Below the pieces are notes generated by a model that was given only the letters and a program-made list of their open reading frames with translations, was not told the origin of the DNA and searched no databases. Positions 1 to 14,067 of a DNA stretch of 64,000 nt are shown here, piece after piece. The translations under genes and the position numbers were made by a program. The first letter of the stretch is position 1. Each line of letters starts with the position of its first letter. This DNA comes from Odontesthes bonariensis (lineage: Eukaryota; Chordata; Actinopteri; Atheriniformes; Atherinopsidae): positions 10,138,284-10,202,283 of the forward strand of contig NC_134526.1 in NCBI RefSeq assembly GCF_027942865.1, read 5' to 3'.

Positions 1-696
1 CGTAGTGCAGATTTCTGGAGGCGCCAGTGAACTGATGACCGTGTGACACTGTGACTGGCCAGTAGGAGCAATGGTCGAATGGATGGGTGTCTGGGACCTG
101 GTTAAATTTTGTGTGACATCAAAAGTGGTTTGAACACTGAATGGTGGATGAAAGTGACCACAATTTACTGTCGAACATTTGGGAGGTGAGCTGTGTTTTG
201 TGGGTATGGGTGCATTGTAGCCCACCTGCGGGGCCTGACAAACAACTGGGAAGCTACTGAAGGCTGAACTGATGCTAAGGAGGGATGGGCCTACCTGAGC
301 ATGAGGGTGGGTTATGTAAGGAGGGCTTGGAGCGGCCCTTGGGGTTGGAAAGGGGCCATACTGGCTCTGTAGCCTTTGAGCTGTGGTTCCTTCTGTGTCA
401 GAGCAGCACAGGTGTGAACAGGTTGATCCGGAGCTTGATGAGTGCAGCAATGTGGGACTTGTGCTGTGAGCAGGTGCTCCACTGCAGCTCCATGCATTTC
501 TACCAGGGTGGCTAATTGTTTCATGATGGAGGAGCAATTCAGGTGATGTATTTAAAGGGACATTAGGCTGCCAGCAGCAAGAATTTCTCACACTGGGAGA
601 GCTATGGTAGAGCATGGTCATATGAGACTGCATCAAATGCATGACGTCATGGAGCTCCTTAGCCAGGTTAGACACTTCCTCATTCAAGTTGGTCAC
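1..696 (-). CDS. kcnh4: kcnh4 last visible exon (coiled coil and Ser/Pro tail), open at window edge
   Basis: Acceptor ttctcag at 697-699; the exon opens [20 protein letters not shown], completing the coiled coil of exon 15. It then runs as a Ser/Pro/Cys/His-rich tail with no in-frame stop through position 1, 232 codons. The stop codon lies beyond the left edge. A possible internal donor (CAG followed by gtaggc, at about 293-295) could end the exon earlier, so the last 98 codons are less certain than the first part. Confidence 0.82.
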   Translation of the reverse strand, partial: MTNLNEEVSNLAKELHDVMHLMQSHMTMLYHSSPSVRNSCCWQPNVPLNTSPELLLHHETISHPGRNAWSCSGAPAHSTSPTLLHSSSSGSTCSHLCCSDTEGTTAQRLQSQYGPFPTPRAAPSPPYITHPHAQVGPSLLSISSAFSSFPVVCQAPQVGYNAPIPTKHSSPPKCSTVNCGHFHPPFSVQTTFDVTQNLTRSQTPIHSTIAPTGQSQCHTVISSLAPPEICTT

Positions 697-3600
697 CTGA
701 GAAGAAAAAAAAAGGAAAGTTTACTACATGTCTGTTAAAAGCTTTATCTGGGCATTGATTAAACCCCTAAAAACTAACTTTTACTGATCAAAATAGCTTA
801 TCTAGAAGTTTTGTTCCCCCTAAAAATAAACCCTTTATGCATTAAAATGTGTTATGACACTCCACATTCAAGGTTTTCTTTAGAATATCTTTAGTGTTCA
901 TTCAGTTCATTCAACATTATTGAATTTGTAAATTAGTCACGTCTCATCTCTGGATCTAAAACCTCCTTCTCTCCTGCTACAAGAAGAGAGGCAGAGTGTT
1001 GCTTCAAACTGCCAAAGTTATTCTCTTTGTCAAGCAGGAGATGAAACCCCGGAGCTTTATTCATAAATCAAGAGGTTCTGGAACACAGAGGAAGAAAGTA
1101 CTGCCTTCTTCTGTGTTACGGATCAAAAATACCCACAATGCCTGCAGCACATTTCGCAACACATCAGAGCTGGCTGTTAAATCTTAACAAAACAGTCATC
1201 ACAAACAAGGCATTTAGATGGATTAAAACTTGCTGGGAGGGTTGTAAGGCATTCATACAAAAATGTGTATCTATCTTTCTCCCTGTGATACATGCAGGGC
1301 CACACAGTCCATACGGAGAACAGGTGAAACACACATGAAGGCCTACCGGTGAAACAGCTGAAAATGAAATGAGTGCTCACAGATAACACGTGTCTACACT
1401 TGACCATTTTAGCTGATAATTAATTGATATGACATAATCATAATCTGTTGCTAAAGACTAATATTAGATTAAACTTGATCCTGAAATCACCATCAAGCAA
1501 ATATATGTGGTGGGAAACTAAGTTAAAATCTTGATCATCACCAGAGGCGGTTATCCATATAATCCATAAAACTCTTAAGTAATAACAGAGACAATTTAAA
1601 AGAAAATGTGGCAGGTTCATTCGCTATAGAATATATTATTTAACGAAAACCTGTTGCACAACCTATGTGACGCTTTACATATTATTTGTATAAGGAACTG
1701 GGTACCGTTGGAGCTAGATATGCCCAGGGTTTAAGAAGCTAAAATTAAATACATGATTAAATACATTTGGATAAATAAATGCATTTCTTAAAAAAAGTTT
1801 CACCTCTTTGTTCAGTTTGCTGATGTTCTGTCTCGCTTCTTCTGTCTCCAAAAGCAGATTAGCGCTCACCTGCAACTGGTCTGAAAGAGGTTAAAAAAGT
1901 TAAAGACAGCTGATCAGGGTGTACCTTCTTTATTATTTACAACTCATGAATCAAAAGGGTTAAACATACTGGCTGAGCACAAAACAAGGAAAAAGAGTCA
2001 ATCGTGTTAGGCGCTAACATTTCCTCAGTCTATTCACTCTGGCAAAGTTGATAGTAAAGCATTTATTTCTAAAAAATGTTTTTAATTATGGCTTGATATT
2101 TTTCCTTTCTAAATCCTGTTAATTTATCATCTGTTATGCCTCTTCAGAGAGTTTACCTGGTGCATTAGTCTTTGTTTCACACTGCTCTACATTGAATTGA
2201 AATGTGTGACCATTGTCTTCAATTCCATCCACGACCCTAACAGGAGACAAATGGATGTTACATCATTTTAAGTAGGTACAAACAGCACATAGGTGCAAAA
2301 GCAGGGTGAAAAGGATACCTGGGACTCAGGCTTAGAGGACTAACACAAGGCAAAGATGGAATGAGTAATTTGGTAGGCCGATGATTCAAGTCTGAATTAT
2401 TGTTGAGACAGAGCAAAGGAGACGTATCGAGCTCTTCACTGATGAAAGGTGGAGGACAGGGGCTGCACTCTCGACCTCCCTGAACAGGGGATCGACAGAG
2501 GTGGAGGGCCTCCTCCCCTAAGGTGTTGAGGCAGGGTTGATGGAAAAGGCTGCCTAAACCTTGCACTCTCCTCTGCTCGGAGTATTTCATGTTGTCCAGT
2601 TGTTCAGCATCATTTGCCTCAATGATGTAAGGTAGTTTGTGGTCCATAGAAACATGATCCTGTGGAAAAACAGTTGAAAAACTTGTTAAAGCTGGTTGCA
2701 AGGTTGCATGTGAGGGTGTACATGTTTGTGATTTTTTTCTTTGTGTGCGCACTACCTATGATAACACTATACCACTTTGGGAGAACAATCTTCTTTTAGA
2801 TCCTGTGCGTAAACATGAAGCCCATAAGTTGCATGCTTAGGAAGATTATCTTGAGGCCACATTTTACTACTTGAAGCCACTGACTGTACGCTGATCAGCC
2901 ATAACATTAAAACCACAGACGGGTAAAGCTTGTTTTGTTGCACTGCAATGTTCTGCTGGGAATGTCAGGATCCTGGCATTTACATTGTCACTTTGACACC
3001 AGTGTACAGCAGCACGCAACCCAAGAAGAAAACAGGGAGTCCAACAAAAACTGCCCAGGAAGGGCTATGACAAAAATTCCGAGGTGTTCACTCCCCAGAT
3101 ACCAATCTGCTAATGAAATTAACTGTATGTGTTACCTTCATTGTAGTAGACATAGCCTCACAGCCTGTTTTTTCCTTTATGGCCTCACAGGCTCCATATA
3201 TAACCAAGCATGCACACAAAGCTAAGTTAACTAGCGCAGTATGCTTATTTTCCTCTTGAAATACAAGACTCTTCATTGTTGGATTTTTGCAGTCTTTTGA
3301 ACTTGTGTGTTTGTATGTTTTTTAAGCTTTGCTTTGATCTCTGTACATAGTATTCCCTTCCATTTTTCTTATACCTGTAGCCTTTATTTAAAAAAAAAGA
3401 AAAGAAAAAGGATTATTGATATTTGTCTCAGCAATGAGAGATAATTCTGGCAATGTTTTATTTTACATTTGCCACATCAATTTTCAGTTTTTAAACACAG
3501 CTTAATACCATATGAGTGAAACAGACTGAACTGATTGCCACATGTATCAAGAACATCGAGCCTGAGATAATTATCCCAGTGAGCCACACACATACCTGAG

Positions 3601-6600
3601 AGTGCCTTGGCGTCCATGGAAACCTTTGTACTCCCTGAAGGTATGGAAGTCAGCATTAATAAGGGATTATTATTCATGTCTCTGCTGATCAGGAGGAACT
3701 TTTAAATGGTTTCCAAAGTGTTTTTAGTTAGATGTCTTACATCAGCCTCGTTGCCCTCTCTCAAGTTGTAGGTGAGGTTGTGATGGATGTCAGAGCTGAA
3801 CCGATTGCCGTACTCTGGGTAAAGCCTAAGAACCTCCCTCAGAGCTTTAACACTGACATACTGCAAGTCACAGTAGGTGAGCGCCTTCACATCTGCATTT
3901 GTCTTGATCACCTGGTCATTCTCTGGTAGGTCAGCCCCAATAAGGTCACCTTTGCCTGTCGGGATTGTCAGACAAAGGAGTTACAATGAGATGTTAAAAG
4001 ATACCGACTTGAGTAACTGGTTAGAGATGCGTCACACTTTGTGCACACTCACCCAGTATGGCTAGGACCATACCATCTTTCAGAACCTCCAGGGAACCCG
4101 AACAGACAAAATAATTAGCTTGTAGGGCATCTCCTTGGCGGATAAGATATTCCCCTGGTGCACAGAAAGAAGTCTTGATGTACAGAGAGAGGGAACGCAG
4201 ACATCCTCTGCTGGCTCGTTCAAATACAGGGAGCTGCAGGATGTCTTTGTTCAGATGCATGGCAATGTCTGCTCGCAGTTCATCTGGGAAGTCATGCAAC
4301 AGCTGTGAAAGTATGAGGGGGGAAAAAAGCCACCATGTGGTTGTCAAATGCTCATGCAAGAATGCTTAGATACAAATCACCCCTTTTGTATGAGGAGGAC
4401 TTATTCTTAGAATATTGTTTTGATATTTCAGTCAGCACGTTGTCTGCACATTGTTTCTTAAAGCTAGCAGAGGTCTTTTCATACAGCAATCCAAACACCC
4501 AGGTATTCCTGTTAGGAGGTTTTTGATGAAAGGGGTGTTCATAAACAAGATGTCTAGAAGCAAAGCACCCCTTTGGACTGCATATACTGTTCTATTTCAG
4601 CTTGATAAAACTGTAATATTTCACTGCATTTTTTCTGTTTCCTCTATCTACTTTTTCTCAACTGGAAAAAAAAGGGACTGCCATTAGAAATTCTTAGCAA
4701 AAATATAACTGCTACCACATGAGGCATAAAACAACAATTTCTGCTAAACCCCCCAAAATGCACAGATTGTGGTTTTCAAAGTTGATGCACTTGCACGATG
4801 TGTTAAGCCGATCAGCAAAAACAGACTGTAATGAAATTTAGCATGTTCACAGAAACCAGTAGCTGTGTCTGTTACTTTCAACAGTGAATTAATTATCTGT
4901 AGAGGTGATGGTGAGGGTGTTAATGAGTATTCTCTCTATTTCAGCTCTCAACCTTGTAATTACTAAGAACATCTCCAAGATATGCTCTGGCATTGTCATT
5001 GAAATTCTATTTGCTACAAAGTGGCGTCTACTTAAGGAAATGGATTAAGACTCAAGAGAATTTGAAATGTGTCCCACTTTTAAAGGACCACGTTTCTGAA
5101 TCTAGAAACGTCCACACAGATTGTAAGGTTTCTTTTGAAAGGGATCACTTCAGCCCATGATGCCAACACTTTTCATGCTGATCAGTTGCATATTAAAAAG
5201 TGACAATCTTTGACATGAAAACCTGTTATTAGGGTCATATATGTAAAAATATTTCTATAAAAATATCACAAGCAAATTGTTTCCCTGGATAGAAAGATAA
5301 TTACTGCTCATTTCAGATCTATTTTCACCCACCTCATTGGCGTTGATGCCATTGTTAACCGACCAAGTGGCTTGAAAATTCTCAAGCATTCTCTGCTTCA
5401 GCTGCTGAGGTAGTCTATGCACACGGATGAAGTCCTTGAGATCTTTCATGCGAGTGTGGTAGAGTGAGCGCCGAGAATACATACGCTGGATGATGGCTGT
5501 TACGTTACCAAAGACCACTGCATGCATCAGGGCTGGAGGTGACAGAGGGATAATCTCAGAGTATAAACAGTGTGCGGGAAAGGTCTGTTTCTGCTTTTAA
5601 ACTTACCACCAATGAGCATAATACAGATGGAGAAGATTTTCTCTGCGTCAGTGTTGGCACAAACATTGCCAAAACCGACACTCGTAAGGCTACTGACGGT
5701 GAAGTAGAGAGAGGCGATGTAGGCACTGGGCATTGAGGGACCACCCGTGGTGCTGTTGATGTACGGTGTCTCCAGGCGCTTTCCCAACTCTTGCAGCCAC
5801 CCTGGTGAAAGAGGTCAGTTGATGGTTGTAAAACTTTAATGTGAAGCTCTTAGGTGAATGAACATTGGTGTTGTCATTTTTCTAGCCAATGTTTTTAGTC
5901 TACTTCAATGGAAGACCTTTTCTGCTCTGTAAGTGACGAAATGGGTGATATAATAGACTGACATAATGCATCGGTGATATAACAGAATTACTCGATGACC
6001 TGGACTTCCTACAGGCTAAGAAGAAAAAGTAGAGGTTAAAATGATGCTGAGGGATTCAGGCATTCTAGTATGGCCTAACAGCCTAAAAGACATTAAGACG
6101 GTCTCAGTAAAGCTAATGAGGTAAGAAGAACATCATACTCTTGATTAATTGGTGTGGGAGCTGTTAAAAACACTATAAACTGAACTCACCAATATCCCAG
6201 GTAACGGGGTCACCGCTTTCTATCTCCTTGCGTCCAATGACATACCAGATGCAAGCCATCCAGTGAGCCAGCAGAGCAAACACTAACATGAGCAGGGTGA
6301 GGACCACAGCGCTGTACTGGGAATAACGGTCAAGTTTCTGCAAGAGGCGCAGCAAACGCAGCAGACGCACCGTCTTTAGCAAGTGCACAAGAGAGGTCTG
6401 GACAAGGAGTGGGAAAACAGAGCATAAAGAATTGTTGCTGATTATCATTCTCCAAATTACAGTTTTATTACAAGTTTATCTTGTAAGACAAATGTATTGA
6501 TACAAGCTGTGACCTATTCTCTTTTAGCTTTACATAGTCTCCATTATAATGCCCCTCCACCAAACTGAAAGTTTCTAATTGCTCGAGCAAAGTCAGAGTG

Positions 6601-9600
6601 TTTGTTCCACTTAGGTTTAGTTGCTCCAATTAAAAAGATGTCTCTTTGCTTTAGTAATTGTAGACTCTGCCATGGGGAATAGCATTCTAATGTCACTGGT
6701 CTTAAAGTTAGAGCATCTGAAGATGCTTAAAAAAAGAGGGGAACATATTGTTATACTAAGTTATACTGACAGCCTTACCACTGTGATGTTGAATGCGTAG
6801 AGGAGATCAAAGGGCAACGCTGCAATCAGATCCACAAAGAACCAGGTTGTGCAGTAATGTAGGTAGATGGATCGGGCGTCATACACTACCTGGCCCGATT
6901 GACTCACATATGTGGTGCGGAAATTTAGGACAATATCTGAAAAGAAGAAGTAAAATTGGGAATAAAAGACACTGTATCACAAAACAGAAAGAAAACATAT
7001 AAAGACTATTGTAATGTGCTCAAAATGTAGTCACTGTAACTTGCATAAACATAAATGGCAAAAGGGAACAGTGTGTGCTAGCAGGTGAGCTAATTGTGTA
7101 CCACTCTGTCCCCAGACAAACTTGCTGTGAGACAGGAAGTTGTTGGACAGGTGTTTAATGACACTTTGGGTGGAGGAAAATTGGGACAAAGTGAGATAAA
7201 TCTAATAATGATTCATAGCCTGGGGCAACACAGACACCCTGAGTGGGCGAGAAATGTTCGGAGGTGGGGATGTGTTAGTCATTGCCAAGGAAACAGCTGC
7301 ACTGGAAAACACAGTCTGCCTAATATAAACTTACTATTATAGTCTCTACATAATGCTGCTCAAGATATTTCAACATAAAGGTATACTGGTGTGCAACGTG
7401 TAATCATTGTTGTAGATATTTCTTTGAAATTAAGTGGCACAAGCAACCAATTATCTCGCTACATCCAGTTAAATTACAACCTTCTGTCTGAAGAAAAAGG
7501 TATATTTACTGAAGATGCTAAGAGCCAGTACAAATTTCTGAAATTATGATTTTTTATGTTTATTAATTTATTCAGAAAGATTTTATTTTAAATTTGAATA
7601 CATCATACCAAGCATGAAGAGCATCTCCACCGCTATGTCACTGCCTATGGTGCTACGACTGACAAGTAATTGATGATCACTGCCCTCACTATGGCTGACA
7701 AAGCAGACATTGAAAGGCACAGTGACAGCTACATAGAAGGTCGCCAGCAGGATAAGCCAGTCCCACAAGGCCTTGGAGATACTGTAGTGGAGCAGGATAA
7801 AACGGGACTTCTTTACAGCTGCCACCTTGTACTCAGGCAGGGAGGGTTTCTGGAACATTCTCTGAAAATATCACAAGACAATCAAGACTTTAGAAATATG
7901 AACTTGCTTTGAAAATGAAATCATCACATTATTATAGTTTTTTTTCAGCCTTTTTTTTGTCGGCTCCCTCTCTGTCGTGGTATATTGGAATCAAATGCAT
8001 TGCCTCATGATTACCATGACGGGGGCGAGCTTTGATTAAAATGTCACTTGTATTTACATAGAATAGAATAGAAGAAAGATGTTAGCTGTTAAGAGTGCTA
8101 ATGCTTTTGACTTTGGATAAAAGGTTGAAAAAAAGAACTTATCTGCATCAATACTCATACGTATTTGATTAATTATTTTCAAAACAGAAGTTTGTGCTCA
8201 CATCAGTCAGTTTCTTCTTGCCCCTCTTGGTGAACAAGTTGTTCAGGTGGTGCATGATTGACCTCCCCCTGTCTTGAATTTGGGAAAAGTGTGGTCGGTT
8301 GCTTTTTATGGTTTCATTTGCGACTGCTGACATACCTGTGTCAAATGACAAAACCCACCAAATGAATGTAAATTTGACTGTGTATTATTTACTCTTTACA
8401 TTTCATTGAGTAATATGGCAGCATGCAATTCAAAAGTTGACTTGACATAAAATTTGAGTGGGGCTTGTACGCAGCCATGGCTCACCATCTCCTGGAGTGT
8501 AGTGATGGCTTTTCTCATACGATTCACTGACATCTTTGAAGGATAACAGGAACAGCACCACCTCACCTTTTTCGTTTTTAATAGGGACAATATCCAGGAC
8601 GCACCAAAACTGATTCCCTAACAGTATCAAGGATGTTACAAAGACATTACCAAAACAATAGCTAGAATTACGTTTGAATCACTTTTAATGCTTGAAAAAA
8701 ACCTTAAGCATAAGTGTCTTACAAGACAAATGCTATGTAAATACTTGTAAATCCTCAAGTCAAAGAAACCACATGATCCTCACCATTTTTCCTATAAAAG
8801 CAGACCTCTCCTTGGTACTCCTGCTGGCCTTCGAGAGCTTTATGTACCTGCTGGATCATATTGTCACTCGTCTCAACCCCATGAAGGAATCGACAGATGC
8901 AGGTTTTCTGCATCACCTCAGTCCGAATAAATCCAGTCAGCTTGCAGAACCCATCAGAGCAGTAAACGATAGGGTAGCCATAGCGACCCTGAGCATTTCC
9001 CAAAAGAAAGTTACTGTCTGTGAGGGAAATATAAGAAGAACCAACAGCAGACGTGTGAGCTTGACAAACAGAAAGAACTGACTGAGCAACAGGCAGCAGT
9101 TGAACAGACATTTGTTTGGTTACCTCTTTCTCCACTTCTCAACAAGCATCACTTCAGATTTGATTCACGAGTTGAAGCATAAACAGAAAACATTTTGCCT
9201 CCATCTCTTAACTATTCTGTCTGTCTCCACCTGTCTGGTGTTCATCAGGGACTTTGAGAATTTGTTGATTATCAAATGTTATCAAATCATCAAAAGTCGT
9301 GATCCACTGTTATTTAAGAAAAACCTGCGACTCCTTTTAACCCCTTGCACCACTTGAAGCACCACAAGGCTTTACTGCACACATCAGTGTGATGTTTGTG
9401 TTTCTGGTGTTCAAAATGTGGACATATGGATGATTTAAAAGCAAAGTCAGTTTCAACTAAAACCCTGCTCTCATTTTGTATTGAATTTACAGTGCAGTTC
9501 ATTTGTAGTAGGCAGTGCTGACGCGTTGGCCTCTAAAGAGTTATATTTAAAGAGAGAAGACAATGGAGTGGGCGATTAAAGAGTGCACTAATTTGTCCCT

Positions 9601-12600
9601 TAACATAAAGTGGGATTGTGCTTTACAATCAAAGTCAAACGATCAAATAGGCAAAAGCAAAATACCCAAGTCAGCTTACAATGTTGACCAATTTGAAAAC
9701 ACTAGAAGGTAATTCTAGAAGGTAAAAACAAACAAAAACAGCTGAAACGGTTTCAAATATTGAAACTCTGTTGAAAAACAGAAAATAAAGAATAAGAAGC
9801 TGTAAGTAGTGCAGACTACAGTTTAAAGTGTTAGAAAGCAACTCCTCTCAGCTGATAATTAAATATGTGAATCAAGAAGCCATTAAAATGGACATTTAAT
9901 TAAAAAAAAAAAAAAAGGTCTATACTGTAAATCATGTCAGCAGAACAAATAGTTAAAGATGCCTTTTGTGGCAAAAAATAGAAACACGGTATCTTTGTGA
10001 AATAAATCAGATTGCGACAGTTAAACGTTGCATATCCTTTTTAGAACGGGATGTGTTGTAAAGTAGAGAAATAATAATGCAAAAGGAAATTTACTCAAAG
10101 CACTTAATGCAGTTTGCAACTTAAAGAAGAATAATTTCACATTAACCAGGAGGACTGTGGCAGGCAGCCATGTGGACAAAATTCACTAGAAATCAACAAC
10201 TCTGTCATAATGCCTTTGCTTGTGTACTTTGAGATTTATCACTCAACACGGCACATCAATTTTCACATTGCATGTTCATGGTAACCATGATAGCTTTCCA
10301 ATGCAGGTTGTGTGAGGAATATTATCTCTGTTGACAAGCTGCTAAAGAGAGAAAGAAGGAAAGCTAACTTATTTATTCAGTGCATCATAAGCACTGATCT
10401 ATTGTAAGGAGGAACAACAGCCAGATATATTTGTCATTCACTGACAATTGCAGGTCTGCATTCAGTTGTCAAAATGTTTAATATCTCTACAAACAAATAT
10501 CTCCACAGAGGTGTCCTCTTTCACCTGCTCACTCTGTCCTTGTTTGAATGTTTGCAATTTCAATTTGAAAAAGTTATTTGTTTGTCCATATACCAAACAT
10601 TTTAATGATGATGTAAGCACAAAGACAAACACTGAGCACCTGTTCACACAATGAGAGAGGAGCTTTGTATTTCCCTTTAAGCTAAGAAAGTATGTACAGA
10701 CCACAGTCTATTCAGATGCATGCAGTTATAGCTAATATCTGAGCAACAGGCAATCATAATATGTCAAGTCTGTTGAATGAGTTGTGTACAGGGGCGCAAC
10801 TATCTACTTTCTGAGGGGTATGCAGACGCATGTCTCAGTTTCCTGTTGTTAGCTGACAGGAGCGGCACCCGGTGTGGTGTACTGCTGCTGGTAATGATCA
10901 TTTTATTTACACATGCACAATTGCTGTTAAATAAAGACATTGCCAACTCAAAATTATTTTTCCCCCATCGCTTTGGCGCCCCCTCTAGTGCAGCGCCCCT
11001 ATGCGCTGCATATAGAGCAAACCCACTTTTTTGCGCCACTGGTTGTGCATTAATCAGAATGCAGCTACTATAGCGTAGCATATGTTTTATTGGCTAAATC
11101 TGTGAAAAATGTCAGAAAATGACATGGTAACCAAAAAAATGTGAATTAAAGAATCGTCATGAGTTTTTTTTTTTTATTACACTTATTGCCATGGCAACAC
11201 AATTGTGGAAAAATCTTAATTTAGCTTCTTGTGAAATTGACTGCTCACACATCAGAAAAAAAAAAACAACCGCCCATCTCCAGTTGGATGTAATTTCCTC
11301 TGGAACAACAACTTTGGTAGTTAACACTTGAGTGGTGCTGTATGATTGAATCCTCATCAGCCTTTTGTAAAGATTGAGAGAGCTCTCAAACTCTATCAAT
11401 GTTAATGCAAATCAGTCAGATTCCCATCTCCGCTGTAATCTTCATGAACAAAAGTGCAATTCTTTCCACCAGTTATCATGTCCTGTCCCTGAGATCAAAC
11501 CTGCTTCCCCCTTAACCTTTTTTCCATGGCTTCATTTTATCCAAAGCTACAATATAGTCTACAGCGACAGAAACTTAATGGGCCTCAGAATCTGTCAAAA
11601 CCTCAAATGTAACTTTTCTCACTGCTACATCTTTAATTCTCTTTGGAATATGGCTTCTTTTGTTTTCTGTTATTCAATTTCTAGTCACTGGAATAGAATT
11701 ATAGTTATTTAGCACTTGAGGGGCAAAAAAGATGTGAACTAACTAACCTAGTAAGTTAGTCATGTAGTGAGAGAAAAAAAGAGATAGATGACAAGAGATA
11801 ATTCTCAAAATGGGAGTTTTCTGTCTATAATTTCCATTAATTACCTACATTTCAAAGTGGCCAATAATAAGATGAATAATTCAAGTAATTTTCCTTCTTT
11901 CAAAGAAGGTTGACAGAGCAACACCTCAGCTGATATTTGATACACTCTTGCTCTCTGCATAATGTATTTTAACCAATGTCCCTGCTTTCATATCGGGATC
12001 ATGTGGATACTGTCTCCATTCACATTCACAGTGTTTCTTCAGAAGACAACTTTACACTGAGAGACTTTCATTTCATGTCAAGACTTGTCAAGAATTCACT
12101 ACTGTTTTCAGGCTCATTAGTGATCTGTCCTGAAACCGTCTCTTGTCAGTTGGTTTGATGAGAAATACTGTGTCACCTAAGATTGAGAAAATGGCTGCTG
12201 CTCTCAGGTGTTAAATGAAGCTCCACATATATGCGTATGTGATCACACAAGCAAGGCCAAGACAACCTGGATAAGCGATGGAGGATTTGTGTGCGTGTGA
12301 CGGGTTTTTATGGAGAGCGAAACTGTCATTGTGATGAATTTGTGAAGTTGCTAGGCTGTGAAAGACATGCACAGTCACACCCATACACTATTTTCAACAT
12401 GTTCTGAAAAGAGTGACCTTCTGGGCAAAATTTGAGGGATGCTGCAGATTGACAAACTTTTAAATGGACTTTTAAAGTAAAAAGCACAGCACACACAAAG
12501 AAAAAAAGGATCCAAAAGGTAGAACATCAATAAAAATTATGTTAGGGCATAAATACAAAGGCCTTCAGTTGCTTTATCTTATGATTGTGATTTAATGATA

Positions 12601-14021
12601 CATTGGCAAAGGCAAGAAGTCTTAAGGCAAGGTGTGCAAAATAGACTTCGGGGTGTTATTCTATTGCTGTTTAAACCAGCCCTCCACAACTATCGTTGCA
12701 TTTTTTGAATAGTGTAATAAATTATAAAAGTGTCTCATAAGGAGACTGTTTTCTCCATATTGAATTAAGAAAGTTAATGACATGGAAATTCAAAGTAGTA
12801 CTACTTGAGCGATGTGTCTTTCATTTATATTTAGGTGAGAAATTATACAATTCCATCATGCAATGTTTACTGCTAATTTGCTGCTTCAGTTTGTGTTTTA
12901 ACACATTAACTCACATCCAATCTAACATGTGAAAACACAAGTCAAGGTTGTGTAAACTCACACATTTTACATCGTGCAGGTAAAATAAAAGATTTTGTCA
13001 AAGGTGGGCGGCTTTGAATATCTAACAGAGAGGTAAAACAGGAGCAAAACCTTTAGTCTAGACTTCACAAACAGATAATGCTTTTCTATTCTGCCCTTTT
13101 ATTTCAGTTGGTTGAAAGATGTGTTGCTACTGAAACTGGATGAAGCAGTAAATTTCTTACCTTCAGTCTGAGGGCAGGCTGATGGTGATCTAGTATGGGT
13201 GATATCGATGTTGACTTGGCTGCTAACTGAGCCATGGGGCTTTTAAGGTCAGAGTATACAAGTGCCTGACTAAAGTGGTAAGTTATCATGTTGAAATCCA
13301 TTTTCTTTTCATGGGCATTCCTGCTCAAAGTTAATGTAATCTAACTACTGAATGTTTCACTCAGAAACTATATGTGTAAGAGGTACTATCGACAATGTTC
13401 TTACATTCACGTATTCAGTCAAGGTGGAGGTTATTTTTCATTCTTAAATGAAAAATAGTGCACCATATTCTATTTTTTATATTTTGCATGATAAATCTGG
13501 GAAACGCCAGAGTTTTCTCTTATATATTATATCATAATTGCAAATAAATACTCATACACATATTTACAATGAATATAGATAGTAAAGAAAGGTTAAATAT
13601 GGTTTTTACTATTTTTGTTGTTTTTGTTTATATTAACAATCAATGGGAATGATGTCCAAGCACAGAGCAAAGCCAGAACAAAGACTGCAACGCTTAACCA
13701 AACAAAGTCAACGTAATGCCATCCATGTGTTTGATCTCATTGAGATTTCATGTTCTCACATTTGCTGAAAACTGGATCACACATATCCAGTGTTTCATGC
13801 CATAGGACACACAATATCACCATCACAGGGATCAAACGCAGTCAGCTATTTAAGTTGTGATCTAGTCTTGTTTGTAGATTTCAGACTGAAGGACAGAAGA
13901 GAGACTTAAACTGCTCAGCCTTTAAATGATTTGATTTGGCATGTCTAATTTGTCATAAGAGCACTCTAACACTAAGCAACACATAGCTCAACAAGCCTTT
14001 ACTTCAGTTATAATATATAAA

Positions 14022-14067
<46 letters not shown>

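Larger units (their letters stand above)
697..8201 (-). other. kcnh4 introns 4-15 (non-coding parts between the listed exons)
   Basis: Introns longer than 300 nt are 697-1803, 2660-3595, 4303-5332, 6398-6778, 6937-7608 and 7862-8201. Apart from the repeat relic at 2891-3030 they are AT-rich with short homopolymers, and I see no further exons or RNA genes in them. Confidence 0.6.

Noticed and set aside
2258..2752. 164-codon single-exon gene
   Set aside because: The middle is kcnh4 exon 13, bounded by an acceptor at 2660 and a donor at 2318; both ends are intron.
3477..3677. 66-codon minus-strand open frame over kcnh4 exon 12
   Set aside because: Its frame does not match the phase left by exon 11, and upstream AG positions give stops. 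An internal acceptor at 3635-3637 gives an in-phase microexon that resembles the family.
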